A stretch of DNA of 64,000 nt, from NCBI GenBank assembly GCA_965277425.1, contig CBDICR010000007.1, forward strand, positions 1,736,001 to 1,800,000, in the 5' to 3' direction. How positions within the stretch are numbered: the stretch's first letter is position 1; each line of letters starts with the position of its first letter. Position numbers and translations under genes: made by a program. Shown one piece after another: positions 1 through 8,803 of this stretch. The notes under the pieces were generated by a model. That model was given only the letters and a program-made list of their open reading frames with translations, ran no database searches and was not told where the DNA came from. This stretch comes from Poindextera sp965277425. GTDB taxonomy: Bacteria > Pseudomonadota > Alphaproteobacteria > Caulobacterales > Caulobacteraceae.

Positions 1-1106
1 CCAACGCCCACGCCTGGCACATGGCCGACGCACTGATCCCCGACGCGGTGGTGACGGAAATGGCCGCGCTGGGCGTCTTCGGCGTCTGCATCGCGCCGGA
101 CTACGGCGGCCTTGGCCTGGGCAAGCTCGCCATGTGCGTGGTCTCCGAGGAGCTCAGCCGCGGCTGGATCGCGGCCGGGTCGCTCGGCACCCGCTCGGAG
201 ATCGCTGGCGAGCTGATCCGCGCCAACGGCACGCCGCAGCAGAAGGGCCGTTGGCTGGCCCAAATCGCCTCGGGCGAGGTGCTGCCCACCGCGGTCTTCA
301 CCGAACCGGACGTCGGGTCAGACCTCGCCTCGCTGACCACCCGCGCGCGCCGGGCCGAGGACGGGCGCTGGCGCGTCACCGGGGCCAAGACCTGGATCAC
401 CCACGCCGCGCGCAGCGACCTGATGACGCTTCTGGCGCGCAGCGATCCGGACAAGCCCGGCAACGCCGGCCTGTCCATGTTCCTGGCCGCCAAGACGCGG
501 GGGACGCCCGCCGAGCCCTTCCCCGATCCCGGGCTTTCGGGCGGCGAGATCGGAGTGCTCGGCTATCGCGGCATGAAGGAATATGTGCTGGCCTTCGACG
601 ATTTCGCGGTCGATGCCGACGGCCTCCTGGGGGCCGAGGAAGGCGCGGGCTTTCGCCAGCTGATGGCGACCTTCGAGGGCGCACGCATCCAGACCGCGGC
701 CAGGGCGGTGGGCGTGGCGCGCAAGGCGATGGACCTGGCCCTGGCCTATGCGCTGGAGCGGCGGCAGTTCGCCAAGCCCCTGATCGCCTTCCCGCGCATC
801 TCCGACAAGCTGGCGCTGATGGCCGTCGAGACGGTGATCGCCCGCGAGCTGACCTATTTCGCGGCCCGGACCAAGGACGGCGGCGACCGCTGCGACATCG
901 AGGCCGGCATGGCCAAGCTGCTCGCCGCCCGCGTCGCCTGGAGCAACGCCGACGCCGGCGTGCAGATCCACGGCGGTAACGGCTATGCCCTGGAATACGA
1001 GATGAGCCGCATCCTGTGCGACGCGCGCATCCTCAACATCTTCGAAGGCGCCGCCGAAATCCAGGCCAACGTCGTCGGCCGGGGCCTGCTGGCGCGGCAG
1101 GTTTAG
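1..1106 (+). CDS. Acyl-CoA dehydrogenase, (2S)-methylsuccinyl-CoA dehydrogenase-like (5' partial)
   Basis: FAD-dependent acyl-CoA dehydrogenase cut by the left edge of the window. The frame is open through base 1, so the ATG at 21 is internal. Visible family features are the FTEPDVGSD flavin/substrate loop, an ITHAARSDL segment, the RRQF motif and a C-terminal QIHGGNGYALEYEMSRI stretch. The reading around the edge (AHAWHMADALIPD) and the GSLGTRSEI segment resemble (2S)-methylsuccinyl-CoA dehydrogenase of the ethylmalonyl-CoA pathway, whose members are about 540 aa, so roughly 180 residues would lie upstream. The acyl-CoA dehydrogenase call is secure. The exact substrate is inferred from remembered family signatures. 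Confidence 0.8.
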   Translation, partial: NAHAWHMADALIPDAVVTEMAALGVFGVCIAPDYGGLGLGKLAMCVVSEELSRGWIAAGSLGTRSEIAGELIRANGTPQQKGRWLAQIASGEVLPTAVFTEPDVGSDLASLTTRARRAEDGRWRVTGAKTWITHAARSDLMTLLARSDPDKPGNAGLSMFLAAKTRGTPAEPFPDPGLSGGEIGVLGYRGMKEYVLAFDDFAVDADGLLGAEEGAGFRQLMATFEGARIQTAARAVGVARKAMDLALAYALERRQFAKPLIAFPRISDKLALMAVETVIARELTYFAARTKDGGDRCDIEAGMAKLLAARVAWSNADAGVQIHGGNGYALEYEMSRILCDARILNIFEGAAEIQANVVGRGLLARQV

Positions 1107-1129
1107 AGGTGGCGGTCGATCTATCGATT

Positions 1130-1152
1130 CCTTCTCCCGCGAGGGAAGAAGG
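1130..1152. terminator. Hairpin between convergent genes, possible bidirectional terminator
   Basis: The stem CCTTCT-CCC pairs with GGG-AGAAGG around a GCGA loop, with one bulged A. It lies between the stop of the upstream acyl-CoA dehydrogenase and the stop of the convergent patatin gene. There is no clear T-tract. It may equally be a copy of a genome-wide GC-rich hairpin repeat. Confidence 0.4.
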
Positions 1153-1195
1153 GACGCAGGTGGCGATGCCGGGACCAATCTGGACAGTTACGCCT

Positions 1196-2083
1196 CTATC
1201 CCCAGAACGGCTTCAGCCCTTCCGCCATGCGGCGGCCCTGATCTAATCCGGCCTTGGCGGCGGTGGGACGATGGCGCGGGTTCATCAGGTTGCCGCCGAA
1301 GGCCTGCATGGAGGCGTCGTCCGGCAAGATCAGCTCCACCGCGCCGCCGGCGCCCCGCAGGGTCGCAAGTTCGCGCTCCAGCGGCTTCATCATCCGCTCG
1401 CCGAGGTCGCCGCCGGCCAGGCGCACCGCGACCACCAGGGTCTTGCCATAGGCCTTGGCCAGGTCGGCGTTGGTCGCCGAGCGCATGCCGCCGTCCATGT
1501 ATTTGCGGCCGTTGATGGTGATGGCGGGAAAGACGCCCGGCACCGAACAGCTCGAGGCGACGGCGCGCGACAGCGAAACCTTGGACTCGGCGGTCCAGAC
1601 GACGAATTCGCCGGTCTCGCAGTCCACCGCCGTACAGGCATAGGCATGGCCAGGCCAGACCCCCTCGCCGGCTTCCGCGAGCTGACGGCCGAAACCGCCG
1701 ATGAAGGCGGCCTCGTCGACGGTCTGCGCCTCGAGCGAAAAGGCGCCGATCTCGCGGCGGACCTCCTGCGGATCGCGCTCGCCGGACGCGGCCTCCTGCA
1801 TCTTCTGGAACAGCAGCATCATGTTCGGCGCGCCAGGGCGATTCTCGGCGACCTGTTGCGGGATGGGTCGCGGACGCTCGGCCTCGGCGATGATCGGGCC
1901 GGCGATCTCGCCGGGCGGACGGCCCAGGGCGATCAGGGCGCCGACCACCGAGCCGGCGGAGGTGCCGGTGATGAAGTCGGCCTGCGCCGCCGCGAGGCCA
2001 CCCTCGGCCAGACCGGCCAGCAGGCCGGCCTCCCAGGCGATCCCCACCGGACCGCCGCCGCCCAGCACCAATGCGCGCGACAT
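1196..2083 (-). CDS. Patatin-like phospholipase family protein
   Basis: Predicted Ser/Asp-dyad acyl hydrolase of 295 aa. The N-terminal glycine-rich oxyanion loop (LGGGGPVG, residues 7-14), the nucleophile elbow G-T-S-A-G (residues 40-44, Ser42) and the DGG motif (Asp197) are all present, so it should be catalytically competent. The start at 2083 was chosen because MSRALVLGGGG is the usual patatin N-terminus and a GGGGAGA ribosome-binding sequence lies about 8 bases upstream; the frame runs 11 codons further without support. No signal peptide, so probably cytoplasmic. Single-gene unit, convergent with the preceding gene. The substrate (phospholipid or other acyl ester) cannot be told. Confidence 0.85.
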   Translation of the reverse strand: MSRALVLGGGGPVGIAWEAGLLAGLAEGGLAAAQADFITGTSAGSVVGALIALGRPPGEIAGPIIAEAERPRPIPQQVAENRPGAPNMMLLFQKMQEAASGERDPQEVRREIGAFSLEAQTVDEAAFIGGFGRQLAEAGEGVWPGHAYACTAVDCETGEFVVWTAESKVSLSRAVASSCSVPGVFPAITINGRKYMDGGMRSATNADLAKAYGKTLVVAVRLAGGDLGERMMKPLERELATLRGAGGAVELILPDDASMQAFGGNLMNPRHRPTAAKAGLDQGRRMAEGLKPFWG

Positions 2084-2160
2084 GGCGTGTCTCCCCATCT
2101 CTCTATTTGATCTCACCTTATCCCCAGCGCCGAGGCGCGCAATCGCGGAAGGCTGAACGG

Positions 2161-2889
2161 CTAGGCCGGCGCGTCCGTCGTTCCTAGGATTTGTTGCAAC
2201 GCCAAGGCGTCTTCGGCGGCGGCGCCCAGCGCGGTGTTGTCGAAGACGATCCAGGTCTCCAAGACCGCGGGTTTGAGGGTTTGCGCAACGGCGGCCAGCC
2301 GATCGGCGCCATATTCGGAATAGTAGATCCGCGGCGAGCCGTGCAGGCGGATGTAGGCGAACGGCGTCCAGCCGCCGGGCGACGCGGCGCGTGGGTCGGG
2401 CGCCGGATCGGCCGCCACGCGCGCGATGCGATGCATCGCCAGCAGCCGATCGGCCTTCGGCTCAAACCAGCTCGCATGCCGCGGCTCGCAGGCGACCAGA
2501 CCGGAGAACCCGCGCCGCAACGCATCGAAGAAGGCCTCCGCGATCTTGGGCTCGAAGGTTAGGCTGGGCGGCAGCTGCACGAGAACCGGCCCCAGCCGCT
2601 CGCCCAGCGCCTGAACCTGGTCGATGAAGGCCGCAAGCTGGGACTCGCAATCCGCCAGGCGCCGCTCGTGGGTGAGGGTCCGCGGCGTCTTGACCGAAAA
2701 CCGAAAGCCCTCCGGCGTCGCCGCCGCCCAGCGCTCGTAGGTCGACCGGCGATGCGGCCGGTAGAAGGTGGAGTTGATCTCGACCGCATCGAACCGCGTC
2801 GCATAGCGCTCGAGGTGGCTGCCGGGCGCTGGAAACCGGTCGGCTGCGCGCTTCGGTATGGCCCAGGCCGCCGTGCCGATCCTAATCGT
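2161..2889 (-). CDS. DUF72 family protein, apparent non-AUG start (ACG)
   Basis: TIM-barrel protein of the DUF72 (YecE-like) family, molecular function unsettled. It begins with the family's IRIGTAAWAIP segment and carries the FDAVEINSTFYRP, GFRFSVKTPRTLTH, VLVQLPPSL and AYIRLHG blocks in the usual order, at the usual length of about 240 aa. No ATG, GTG or TTG lies at the expected start. The codons before the conserved segment read GCC GCC ACG ATT, and an AAGGAG ribosome-binding sequence sits 7 bases before ACG. The frame stays open upstream to 3153, but that extension is not conserved-looking and crosses the promoter of the divergent gene. ACG (or ATT) initiation, or a sequencing error in an ATG, are the options. 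Confidence 0.8.
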   Translation of the reverse strand, partial: TIRIGTAAWAIPKRAADRFPAPGSHLERYATRFDAVEINSTFYRPHRRSTYERWAAATPEGFRFSVKTPRTLTHERRLADCESQLAAFIDQVQALGERLGPVLVQLPPSLTFEPKIAEAFFDALRRGFSGLVACEPRHASWFEPKADRLLAMHRIARVAADPAPDPRAASPGGWTPFAYIRLHGSPRIYYSEYGADRLAAVAQTLKPAVLETWIVFDNTALGAAAEDALALQQILGTTDAPA

Positions 2890-2931
2890 GGCGGCTCTCC
2901 TTCCGTCCTGGCTAAAATTCGCCGATGCGCC

Positions 2932-2961
2932 TTGGCGGCCGAGCTTGGCCGTCCCTATTAT
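2932..2961 (+). promoter_or_regulatory. Candidate promoter giving a leaderless transcript
   Basis: A TTGGCG -35-like hexamer (2932-2937) and a TATTAT -10 (2956-2961) are separated by 18 bases. The ATG of the next gene starts at 2968, six bases after the -10, so transcription would begin at or next to the start codon. There is no Shine-Dalgarno sequence between the promoter and the ATG. Confidence 0.45.
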
Positions 2962-2967
2962 CAGGCC

Positions 2968-3165
2968 ATGGCAAACTATCTCCTCAAGCTTTTCGGCCCA
3001 AGGCGAGACAAGTCGCTCGGCGAGCTCGACATTCCCGCCCACGACGATCTGTCGGCGATCCGGCGCCTGAAGGAGACCTATCCCGAGCGCCTGTCGGAAT
3101 GCGATTGCGCCGAACTCTATGGGCCTGACGGCCGGCTGGTCTGGGAAAAGCACGACGAGCCCTGA
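2968..3165 (+). CDS. Small conserved-looking hypothetical protein (65 aa)
   Basis: I do not recognise this 65-aa protein. It is soluble and charged, with a predicted helix in the middle (SAIRRLKETYPERLSE), one Cys-Asp-Cys motif (residues 46-48) and the C-terminal segment LYGPDGRLVWEK. It is divergent from the DUF72 gene. It has no ribosome-binding sequence, but a good -10 box lies immediately upstream, pointing to a leaderless mRNA. The frame extends to 2668 without any plausible upstream start. Codon use resembles the neighbours. Confidence 0.6.
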   Translation: MANYLLKLFGPRRDKSLGELDIPAHDDLSAIRRLKETYPERLSECDCAELYGPDGRLVWEKHDEP

Positions 3166-3186
3166 CGTCCCGCCGGCCTTTCCCGC

Positions 3187-4191
3187 TCAGAGGCGCAGCC
3201 CGAGCGCGAGGGCCGCGAACGCGACGTAGGCCAGCGACATGCAGGCCAGATAGGTGCGCGTGATCCAGCCGCGCCAGAAGCCGAAAAACAGGATGCCGAC
3301 CGACAACAGGGTGACCGCGCCGGCCACGACCAGGGCCGGGTCCAGCACCCAGGGCGTTGCGAACAGGCCGAATGCGGTCGGCACCGTCGCCTGGATCATC
3401 ATGGCGCCGCTGATGTTGGCCAGCGCCAGGCGGATCTTGCCCTGCCGTATCCAGATGATCGCGTTCAGCGTCTCCGGCAGCTCGGTGGCGATCGGGCTGA
3501 CCAGCAGCGACAGAAGCTGCGGCTTGAGGCCCAGATAGGGTCCCAGCGCGCCGAGCTGGCCGACGAAAACACGCGAGGCGATGAAGATCGCCGCGAGCGC
3601 CGCCAGGGTCTGGACGATCGCCGCCAAGGCCGTCGGCGTCGCGGCCTTCGGCGTCAGCTTCAACGGTTCGAGCTCGACCGCCTCGGCGTCCTCCTCTCCG
3701 GTCATTTCCTTCCAGGCATAGGCGCCATAGGCGGCCAGAAAGAGGACGCCCAGCCAGGGTTTGAAGGCGAAGGCCGCCAGTCCGACGGCGACCTTGACGA
3801 TCGAAAGCACGATGAACCAAGCCTGGTCGCGGCTGAGGCCGACATAGAGCCTGCGACGCTCCTCGCCGTCCGGCAGCTTGCGCCTGCAGATCAGCAGGGT
3901 GACGCCGACCACCGCATAGGCGACCGTTCCGAGCGCCAGCGGGCCGCCCATCGCCGCGCCGATGCCGATATCCTTGTCCGCCACGGTGCGCGGGAAGGTG
4001 ACGGCGACGAAGGTCACCACGCTTTCGGGCAGGGCCGTGCCAAGGGCCGCCAGGACGGTGCCCGTGGCCTTCTGGCCGATGGCGAGCTTCTGGCCGACCC
4101 ACTCGACCCCGTTCACGAAGAACTCGCAGGCGAGATAGATCAGGACAGCCGAGCTGAGCAGCAGGCCGAGGGCGAGGGCAAGCGGGTACAC
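3187..4191 (-). CDS. CaCA-family sodium/calcium exchanger-type membrane protein
   Basis: Integral membrane antiporter of the Ca2+:cation antiporter superfamily. Two inverted alpha-repeats are clear: GTALPESVVTFVA in the N-half and SPIATELPETLNAIIW in the C-half, each with the conserved acidic residue that binds the cation. About ten hydrophobic segments flank a charged cytoplasmic linker (KEMTGEEDAEAVELE). I place the start at a GTG (4191) directly before the first membrane segment (VYPLALALGLLLSSA), giving about 334 aa. The frame stays open to an ATG at 4332, which would add 47 residues not typical of the family. Ion specificity cannot be read from sequence. Confidence 0.8.
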   Translation of the reverse strand: MYPLALALGLLLSSAVLIYLACEFFVNGVEWVGQKLAIGQKATGTVLAALGTALPESVVTFVAVTFPRTVADKDIGIGAAMGGPLALGTVAYAVVGVTLLICRRKLPDGEERRRLYVGLSRDQAWFIVLSIVKVAVGLAAFAFKPWLGVLFLAAYGAYAWKEMTGEEDAEAVELEPLKLTPKAATPTALAAIVQTLAALAAIFIASRVFVGQLGALGPYLGLKPQLLSLLVSPIATELPETLNAIIWIRQGKIRLALANISGAMMIQATVPTAFGLFATPWVLDPALVVAGAVTLLSVGILFFGFWRGWITRTYLACMSLAYVAFAALALGLRL

Positions 4192-4562
4192 GGCGATCTT
4201 CGGGGCCGGACGACACGAAACCACGGGCCGGCGCTCTCGCCCGACCCCCGGTGCGAACGCCGATCCCCATGGTCTCGCCAAGTCGAACTGACCGTGCGCG
4301 CCACGGCCGAAGCCGAGCATGTTGGCGCGCACCCCTCTCGCAAGCGAGGGCGGCTACTCCCCAAAGAGCAACATTAGTTAGCGAGCACGCCGCGTGCGGT
4401 CAACGAAGACAGACGCTGCGTTGCGTGCGTTTGGGCGGCATTCGGCGTTTGAAAGGTGTTCGCGCCTCGCCAGGTGAACCTTCACTCCCGACACGCGCTT
4501 CAAGATCGCCTGGGCTCGCTCGTTTCGCTCGCGGCACGGCCGGCAACGTAAAGGGACAAGCT

Positions 4563-5804
4563 GTGCAAGATCAGACCGTGCGCTGGCTGCACTCCGGCGC
4601 CGATCGAAAACCCCGGGAGCTGACCGGCTACGACGAGGCTCTGGCGCACCTGCTCTCGGCGGCTCCCGTCACGGGCGCGGAAGACATCGGTCTGGAAACC
4701 GCCGCCGGACGGACATTGGCCGCGCCCATCGTCGCGCCCCGTGATCGTCCGACCCGCGATCTCGCCGCGATGGACGGCTATGCGATCCGAAGCGCGAGCC
4801 CGCCCTGCGTCGGGGCGCGGTTTTCCATTCTCGGCGAGGCCTATCCCGGCAAGCCGTTCGAGGGCGCGGTATCGGACGGCGAAGCGGTCCGCGTAACGAC
4901 CGGCGCGGCGCTGCCCGCTGGCGCCGGGCGCGTGGTGATGGACGAGATCGTAAGCGCCACCGGCCGGACGGCGACTATCATCTCCGCGGTTGGTCCAAAG
5001 CCGCACGTGCGCCCGATCGGATCGGATTTTCGCCGCGGCGACGAGCTTGTTCTCGCCGGGGCGCGCCTGACCGCGACGACCTTGATGGCGGCCGCGGCCG
5101 CGGAAGCCGGCCTTGTCTCGGTGATCCGCCAGCCTCGCGTCGCCATCATGACAACCGGCGATGAACTGGCTGCGCCGAGCGGACCCGTCGGCCGAGACCA
5201 GATCCCGGACAGCGTCAGCATCGCGCTTTGCGCCATGGTCGCCGATTGGGGCGGATGCGTCGCGGGACTCGGCCGCAGCGGCGACGAGACGGAAAAAATG
5301 TCGACCGCCCTCGCCGCCCTGCTCGAAGGCGTGGATGTCGTTGTCGTGATCGGCGGCGCCTCGGGAAGCGAGCGCGATCAATCCAGGGCCGCGAGCGCAT
5401 CGGCGGGCGCCGAGCTTGTCTTTGATGGGGTGGCGATCAAGCCGGGAAAGCCGGCCTGGGCCGCCCGCCGGGGCCGTCAACTTGTCGTCGGCCTTCCCGG
5501 CAACCCTATCGCCGCCCTGGTCGCCGCACGGCTGTTCGTGGCTCCGCTCATCGCGCGCATGGCGTCGGGTTCGGCCCAAGCTGCGCTGGGTTGGCGCACC
5601 GCGCCGATATTGACCGCCCTTGAACCTGGCATCGACCGCGACGTGATCCTAAGCACCCGCGTCACCTCAGCGGGCCTGGATGTGCTGTCCAGGCAGGAAA
5701 GCGCGTCGCACCGCCAACTCGCGGAACTGAACGCCTTGGTTCGCCGCCGCCCCCATTGCCCTGCCGCCGCCGCCGGGGACCAGGTCGATTATCTTGAACT
5801 CTAA
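4563..5804 (+). CDS. moeA: Molybdopterin molybdenumtransferase (MoeA family)
   Basis: Inserts molybdate into adenylated molybdopterin in the last common step of molybdenum-cofactor synthesis. About 413 aa, with the family signatures AAMDGYAIR near residue 65, TTGDEL near residue 200, GGASGSERDQ near residue 265, a KPGKPAW segment and GLPGNPIAAL near residue 310. The usual MoeA form of the third motif is GGVSVGxxD, so this copy is somewhat divergent there. The start is a GTG with AAAGGGA upstream; the frame is open to 4251 without a better start. It converges on mobA with a 4-base overlap and sits beside a molybdenum enzyme and fdhD, which supports the role. Confidence 0.88.
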   Translation: MQDQTVRWLHSGADRKPRELTGYDEALAHLLSAAPVTGAEDIGLETAAGRTLAAPIVAPRDRPTRDLAAMDGYAIRSASPPCVGARFSILGEAYPGKPFEGAVSDGEAVRVTTGAALPAGAGRVVMDEIVSATGRTATIISAVGPKPHVRPIGSDFRRGDELVLAGARLTATTLMAAAAAEAGLVSVIRQPRVAIMTTGDELAAPSGPVGRDQIPDSVSIALCAMVADWGGCVAGLGRSGDETEKMSTALAALLEGVDVVVVIGGASGSERDQSRAASASAGAELVFDGVAIKPGKPAWAARRGRQLVVGLPGNPIAALVAARLFVAPLIARMASGSAQAALGWRTAPILTALEPGIDRDVILSTRVTSAGLDVLSRQESASHRQLAELNALVRRRPHCPAAAAGDQVDYLEL

Positions 5805-6382
5805 GCCCTCCAGCGTTGGCGCGCTGCGTTCAGATCCTCCTGGGTGTTGAGATTCGCGAAGCTCGCCTCGTCGGCGAAATCGACGAAGCGCCCACCCAAG
5901 CCCTCGATGATCTGCTGGAGCGACGGTTGGTCGATCCGACGCGCGATCGGCGCCAGCTGGTCCAGGACGTCGACCCGCCAAAGCGCACAAAGCGCGTGCA
6001 CCCGCGCGGCGCGGGCCGCAACCACGGCTCGCTCGCCGATCGCGCCGGCCAGCCTTGTCGCGAGGTCCGCGGGCAAGAAGGGCGTGTCGCATGGCGCGGT
6101 CAAAACGTGGGAACAGGTCTGAAGTCCGCCCCAGGCCAGTGCGGCCAGGATGCCGGCCAACGGCCCCGGCTGGGCGCCCGGAAAATCCGTAACGGTCGGC
6201 AGGTCCAGAATTTCGCCGAGCCTCTTCGGCCCATTGACGGCCAGGACGTCGGCTCCGTTCCGGATCGCCCCGACACTCCAGTGGATCAAGGGCTGGCCGC
6301 CGAGAGGCTCAAGCGCCTTATCGCGTCCAAATCGACGCGAAAGGCCACCCGCGAGCACCACGCCCGCCAGCTTCATGACCAT
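5801..6382 (-). CDS. mobA: Molybdenum cofactor guanylyltransferase MobA
   Basis: Couples GMP to Mo-molybdopterin to make the guanine-dinucleotide cofactor used by DMSO-reductase-family enzymes such as the neighbouring formate dehydrogenase-like protein. It has 193 aa (normal for the family). The N-terminal nucleotidyltransferase signature LAGGLSRRFGRDKAL lies at residues 9-23, followed by DFPGAQPGPLAG and the TAPCDTPFLP metal/GTP-binding segment. A second ATG two codons downstream (6376) is an equally possible start. It follows the oxidoreductase gene by 12 bases in the same direction, so the two are probably co-transcribed. Confidence 0.9.
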   Translation of the reverse strand: MVMKLAGVVLAGGLSRRFGRDKALEPLGGQPLIHWSVGAIRNGADVLAVNGPKRLGEILDLPTVTDFPGAQPGPLAGILAALAWGGLQTCSHVLTAPCDTPFLPADLATRLAGAIGERAVVAARAARVHALCALWRVDVLDQLAPIARRIDQPSLQQIIEGLGGRFVDFADEASFANLNTQEDLNAARQRWRA

Positions 6383-6394
6383 GTCGCCGAGCGC

Positions 6395-8740
6395 CTATCG
6401 CGAACCGGAGCGATCGACCGCACCGAGGCCAAGCCCGCTGTTTGTAACGATGCGGACCGGCACGCTTTTCGACGCCGGCGTCTTGCTTTCCTCGGCGTGG
6501 TGGCCGACGGGCACCAGGACGTTGCATTCGGGATAGTAGGCGCCGATACAGCCGTCGGGGATATCGTAGGCCGTCACCCTCAGGCCCGACAGCGACCGGC
6601 TCACACCGTCGTCCGCCACGGTTTCCAGCCCGACGCTCTGTCCTTCCGCCAGGCCCAGACGGGCCAGGTCGGAGGGGTTGATGAACAAGACGTCCCGCGT
6701 GCCGCTGACGCCTCTGAAGCGATCCTCGTATCCGTAGACCGTCGTATTGAACTGATCGTTGGAACGCAGGGTGATCAGGCGAAAAACCCCGTCGGCGTCG
6801 TCGAAGCCGGTTGCCGACAGGCTCGTGGGTTTCATGAAATTCGCCTTGCCGCCGGGCGCCTCGGAGAAGTCCCGCGAGATCGCCTTATTGGGCCGATGAA
6901 ACCCGCCGGGCTGGTGAAAACGCTGGTTGAAGTCCTTGAACCACTGAGGATAGGTGGCCTCGATGGCGTCGCGCACCTTGGCATAGTCGCCGACCCACTC
7001 GGACCAGCTGACATTCGGGTTGTGCGCCAGCGTGGCCTGCGCGATCCCGGCGACGATCGCCGGTTCCGATTTCAGCCTGGTACTGGCCGGAGCCTTATCC
7101 CCAAACGAGGCGTGGACCATGCTGGAAGAGTCCTCCACGGCCACGGTCTGTGGCCCGCTCGCCTGCTCGTCGCGCTCGATGCGGCTAAGACAAGGAAGCA
7201 GGTAGGCGACCTCGCCATTGATCAGATGGCCGCGATTCAGCTTGGTCGCGATTTGCACCGTCAGCCGCTGACGCCGCCATGCCGGCTCCATCTGGCCGCT
7301 GTCGGGAATGGCGCGCAGGAAGTTTCCGCCCAGTCCGACGAAGGCCTTGACCTCGCCCTTCAATAGGCCCTGACAGGCTTCGACCGTGTTCAGCCCCTTG
7401 TCGCGGGGCGGCTCGAAGCCGTATTGCGCCTTGAGGATATCGAGCGGCGCGAGTTCCGGCTTTTCGGTGATGCCGACCGTTCGCTGGCCTTGCACGTTCG
7501 AATGGCCGCGCACCGGGCACGGCCCTGTACCCGGCCGCCCGACATTGCCGCGCAGCATCAAAAGGTTGCAGAGCATGTGGACGTTTTGCACCCCCAGCAC
7601 ATGCTGGGTGAGCCCCATGCCATAGACGCAGATTACGGCCGGGGCCTTGGCATAGGTGGACGCCGCGGACTCGATGTCCGCGCGGGGCAAGCCGGCGTTC
7701 CGTTCGATTTCGCCCCAGTCGGTCGCGCGGCAGAAATCGGCGAAGGCCTGATAGCCCTGGGTATGCTCGGAAATGAAGGCGTGGTCGAGAACAGGCGGCG
7801 CGCCGCTCAGCCCGGCGGCGTCGTCCGTCTCGATCAGCCATTTGCAAAGGCCGGTCAGCACGGCAAGGTCGCCGCCCGCCTTGACCTGGTAATATTCCGT
7901 CGAGATGCGCGTCGAACTGTTGGTCGCCATCTGGAACGGACTCTGCGGATTGGTGAACCGCTCGAGCCCGCGCTCCTTCAAAGGATTGAAGGTGACGATG
8001 GGCACGCCGCGTCGCGAGGCTTTTTGCAGGTCGTGCAGCATGCGCGGGCTGTTGGAGCCGACGTTCTGACCGAAGAAGAAGATCGCGTCGGTCTCTTCGA
8101 AGTCCTTGAGCAGGACTGTGCCGACGGGCGTGCCGAGGCTTTGCTTCAGGCCGACCGAGGTCGATTCGTGGCACATGTTGGAGCTGTCGGGCAGGTTCTG
8201 GCTGCCGTACATCCGCGCCATCAGGGCATACATGTACGAGGTCTCCAGGGACGCCCGACCCGAGGCGTAGAAGACCACCGACTTGGGATCGAGCGCCTTG
8301 AGCTCCCGGCCGATCGCCTCGAAGGCCTCGTCCCAGCCGCATTCGACATATTTGTCGCTGGCGCGGTCGTAGCGCAGAGGCGCGGTCAGGCGGCCGGTCT
8401 GCTCCAGGTCGAAATCGCTCCAGTCGAGAAGTTCACTCAAGGTGTGCTCGGCGAAGAACGCCGGCGTACAGCGCCGCCGGGTCAGATCCCAGGCCGTGGC
8501 CTTGGCGCCGTTCTCGCAAAACTCCGCCGGGTGGGACTTGGCCGGTTTCGGCCAGGCGCAGCTGACGCAGGCGAAACCGCCGGTCTTGTTTTGCCGCAGC
8601 AGCTGGCGCAGCGCACCGCCCGCCGGCGGCGCCTCGCGCGCGATCACCTTGCCCATGCCCTGCATGGAACCCCATCCGCCCGCGGCCCCTTTGTAAGGTT
8701 TGATCTTGACCGTCCGGGTCTTTCTATCGCGGTCGGTCAT
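6395..8740 (-). CDS. FdhF/YdeP-type molybdopterin oxidoreductase
   Basis: Large molybdopterin-guanine-dinucleotide enzyme (781 aa) of the YdeP/FdhF subgroup, formate-dehydrogenase-like. The N-terminus carries the FACVSCAWPKP...ENGAKA segment typical of YdeP proteins, followed by GRASLETSYMY, MCHESTSVGLKQSLG, FFFGQNVGSNSPRMLHDL and the cofactor-binding segment GNVGRPGTGPCPVRGHSNVQG. The C-terminal domain has the NDQFNTTVYGYEDR block. No separate FeS or membrane subunit is encoded nearby, so the electron partner is unknown. The context (mobA downstream, fdhD divergent, moeA adjacent) fits a formate-oxidising or related role. The substrate is an inference, since YdeP in E. coli is linked to acid resistance rather than proven formate oxidation. 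Confidence 0.88.
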   Translation of the reverse strand: MTDRDRKTRTVKIKPYKGAAGGWGSMQGMGKVIAREAPPAGGALRQLLRQNKTGGFACVSCAWPKPAKSHPAEFCENGAKATAWDLTRRRCTPAFFAEHTLSELLDWSDFDLEQTGRLTAPLRYDRASDKYVECGWDEAFEAIGRELKALDPKSVVFYASGRASLETSYMYALMARMYGSQNLPDSSNMCHESTSVGLKQSLGTPVGTVLLKDFEETDAIFFFGQNVGSNSPRMLHDLQKASRRGVPIVTFNPLKERGLERFTNPQSPFQMATNSSTRISTEYYQVKAGGDLAVLTGLCKWLIETDDAAGLSGAPPVLDHAFISEHTQGYQAFADFCRATDWGEIERNAGLPRADIESAASTYAKAPAVICVYGMGLTQHVLGVQNVHMLCNLLMLRGNVGRPGTGPCPVRGHSNVQGQRTVGITEKPELAPLDILKAQYGFEPPRDKGLNTVEACQGLLKGEVKAFVGLGGNFLRAIPDSGQMEPAWRRQRLTVQIATKLNRGHLINGEVAYLLPCLSRIERDEQASGPQTVAVEDSSSMVHASFGDKAPASTRLKSEPAIVAGIAQATLAHNPNVSWSEWVGDYAKVRDAIEATYPQWFKDFNQRFHQPGGFHRPNKAISRDFSEAPGGKANFMKPTSLSATGFDDADGVFRLITLRSNDQFNTTVYGYEDRFRGVSGTRDVLFINPSDLARLGLAEGQSVGLETVADDGVSRSLSGLRVTAYDIPDGCIGAYYPECNVLVPVGHHAEESKTPASKSVPVRIVTNSGLGLGAVDRSGSR

Positions 8741-8803
8741 GGTCGACGCCTATACGGGGTGGATGATTGACAACGCCCCGCGGACGGCAAGGTTCGGCGC
8801 AGG

